A stretch of 64,000 bases of DNA from Populus alba (Eukaryota; Streptophyta; Magnoliopsida; Malpighiales; Salicaceae), in the NCBI RefSeq assembly GCF_005239225.2, contig NC_133289.1:10919501-10983500 (forward strand), read 5' to 3'. A model generated the notes under the pieces. It did not search any database. It saw only the letters and a list, made by a program, of their open reading frames with translations, and had not been told where the DNA came from. The position numbers were made by a program, and so were the translations under genes. Below, piece by piece: positions 63,197 through 64,000 of the stretch (positions within the stretch are counted from its first letter, which is position 1; the number at the start of each line of letters is the position of its first letter).

Positions 63197-63557
63197 CTGA
63201 TAATCAAATTTAACCAAATTTCTTATAAAAAACTCGAATTGAGGCAGTGATAAATATACAGTTATGCATTATCACATTAACTAAATGCCAACATCAAAAT
63301 TTAGCAGATAACCAAGTAAATGTTGATTCTAATAAATGGGCATTGACCAAGTACATGATAATTGACCAAACCCAATCAGATGCTGATTTCAAAAATAGGG
63401 TGTTGCTAAAAAACCCCTAGAAAATTAATGAATTGCCAATGCTAAAACAACATAGCAAAAACCACAACAAATATAAGGACAATGAGAAAAAAAATTCTAA
63501 AACTAAAGAGTCACCAACCAAAACTAACACGCAAAGTTATAAAAAATATAAAGCTTT

Positions 63558-63982
63558 TACAGGTTGTTTGGAAACTTAAGATTTGAGTAGGAATGAAATC
63601 ATTTCAACACCATTTACCCAATTCTAGTGTTTGGTGAGCTTTAAGTAGTATAAATGAGTTCTACAACGAATTAAAATTAGAGATATTTATAAATTTGCAA
63701 ATCACAAGGGGTGTGATTTGCTTCAAAATTGACACATTAAAATTTAATCCCATTAACACCCTTCTCCCTCTCTCTCACACACACATGCTTGGAATAAGTT
63801 TTTTTTATAGATGAGGGAAAGTTGGATAAATGATGGATTTTCACTGAAGTCAAATGAATTCCACAATTTTAAAACCTATTTCAAACAAAAAAAAATCAAT
63901 TAGCAAATCAAATCAATTCAATCTGCTTAAATAGCTGAAATCAATTATAGCATAGAAGTGTTTCCAAACAAGCAGTTAATGA
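63558..63982. mobile_element. MITE-like element in WD40 intron
   Basis: Terminal inverted repeats: GGTTGTTTGGAAACTTA at about 63562-63578 pairs with AAGTGTTTCCAAACAAGC near 63956-63973. The element is about 420 bp with no coding capacity. Target duplications are unclear. It lies upstream of exon 63196, in the presumed first intron or beyond the gene start. Confidence 0.6.
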
Positions 63983-64000
63983 ATTGGACAATCCCCGAAA

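Noticed and set aside
62834..63217. ATG at 63217 as the start of the WD40 protein
   Set aside because: The seven residues before VTLANLKDK are intronic; a splice acceptor (TTATCAG) at 63197 fits the family alignment, which has a further N-terminal exon.

Overview
The window is plant nuclear DNA from a eudicot. I infer Populus or a close Salicaceae relative from the gene families, the AT-rich intergenic DNA with many short dispersed repeats, and the intron-exon style; no sequence search was possible. About 20 kb carries genes. The rest is degenerate retrotransposon, MITE-like and low-complexity DNA.

Layout. 1-5919: gene-poor DNA with a SINE-like fragment and repeats. 5920-38969: a direct tandem duplication. 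Unit A is 5920-24035 and unit B is 24033-38969, meeting at a junction with a 3-bp AGC microhomology. Each unit runs from the inside of a degraded minus-strand Ty3/gypsy element, through a LOG2-like RING-HC E3 ubiquitin ligase gene, an AT-rich spacer and a minus-strand DUF7870/methyltransferase-like gene. The copies have diverged strongly. In B both genes are intact (LOG2-like 357 aa, methyltransferase-like 459 aa), and B carries a private 381-bp plastid insertion (rps12 3' end plus the start of rps7). In A, a 4.35-kb LTR retrotransposon with 5-bp target duplications sits in the 5' UTR of the LOG2-like gene. That gene has lost 104 codons of its N-terminal region and the myristoylated glycine, but keeps an open 264-aa frame. 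The methyltransferase-like gene of A is a 5' stump fused to a Ty3/gypsy 3'-end fragment. A also holds three other private insertions.

38598-41600: the upstream region of the methyltransferase-like gene and an intronless berberine-bridge-enzyme-like oxidase gene on the minus strand. 41600-50900: AT-rich spacer with microsatellites, a TRIM-like miniature retrotransposon and degenerate tandem arrays. 50950-55392 (+): an eight-exon RING-CH (MARCH-type) membrane E3 ligase gene. 57056 to beyond 63196 (-): ten exons of a WD40 gene of the CreC/WDR20/DMWD class, convergent with the RING-CH gene; its first exon lies off the window or is not recognisable.

Functionally, three of the loci concern ubiquitin: two LOG2-like copies and a RING-CH ligase. 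The WD40 family includes cofactors of deubiquitinases. I see no evidence that they form a system; adjacency is probably chance. The most interesting biology is the asymmetric fate of the duplicated block, the retroelement encoding a Gag plus integrase-tail fusion, and an unusual number of apparent GC-AG introns.
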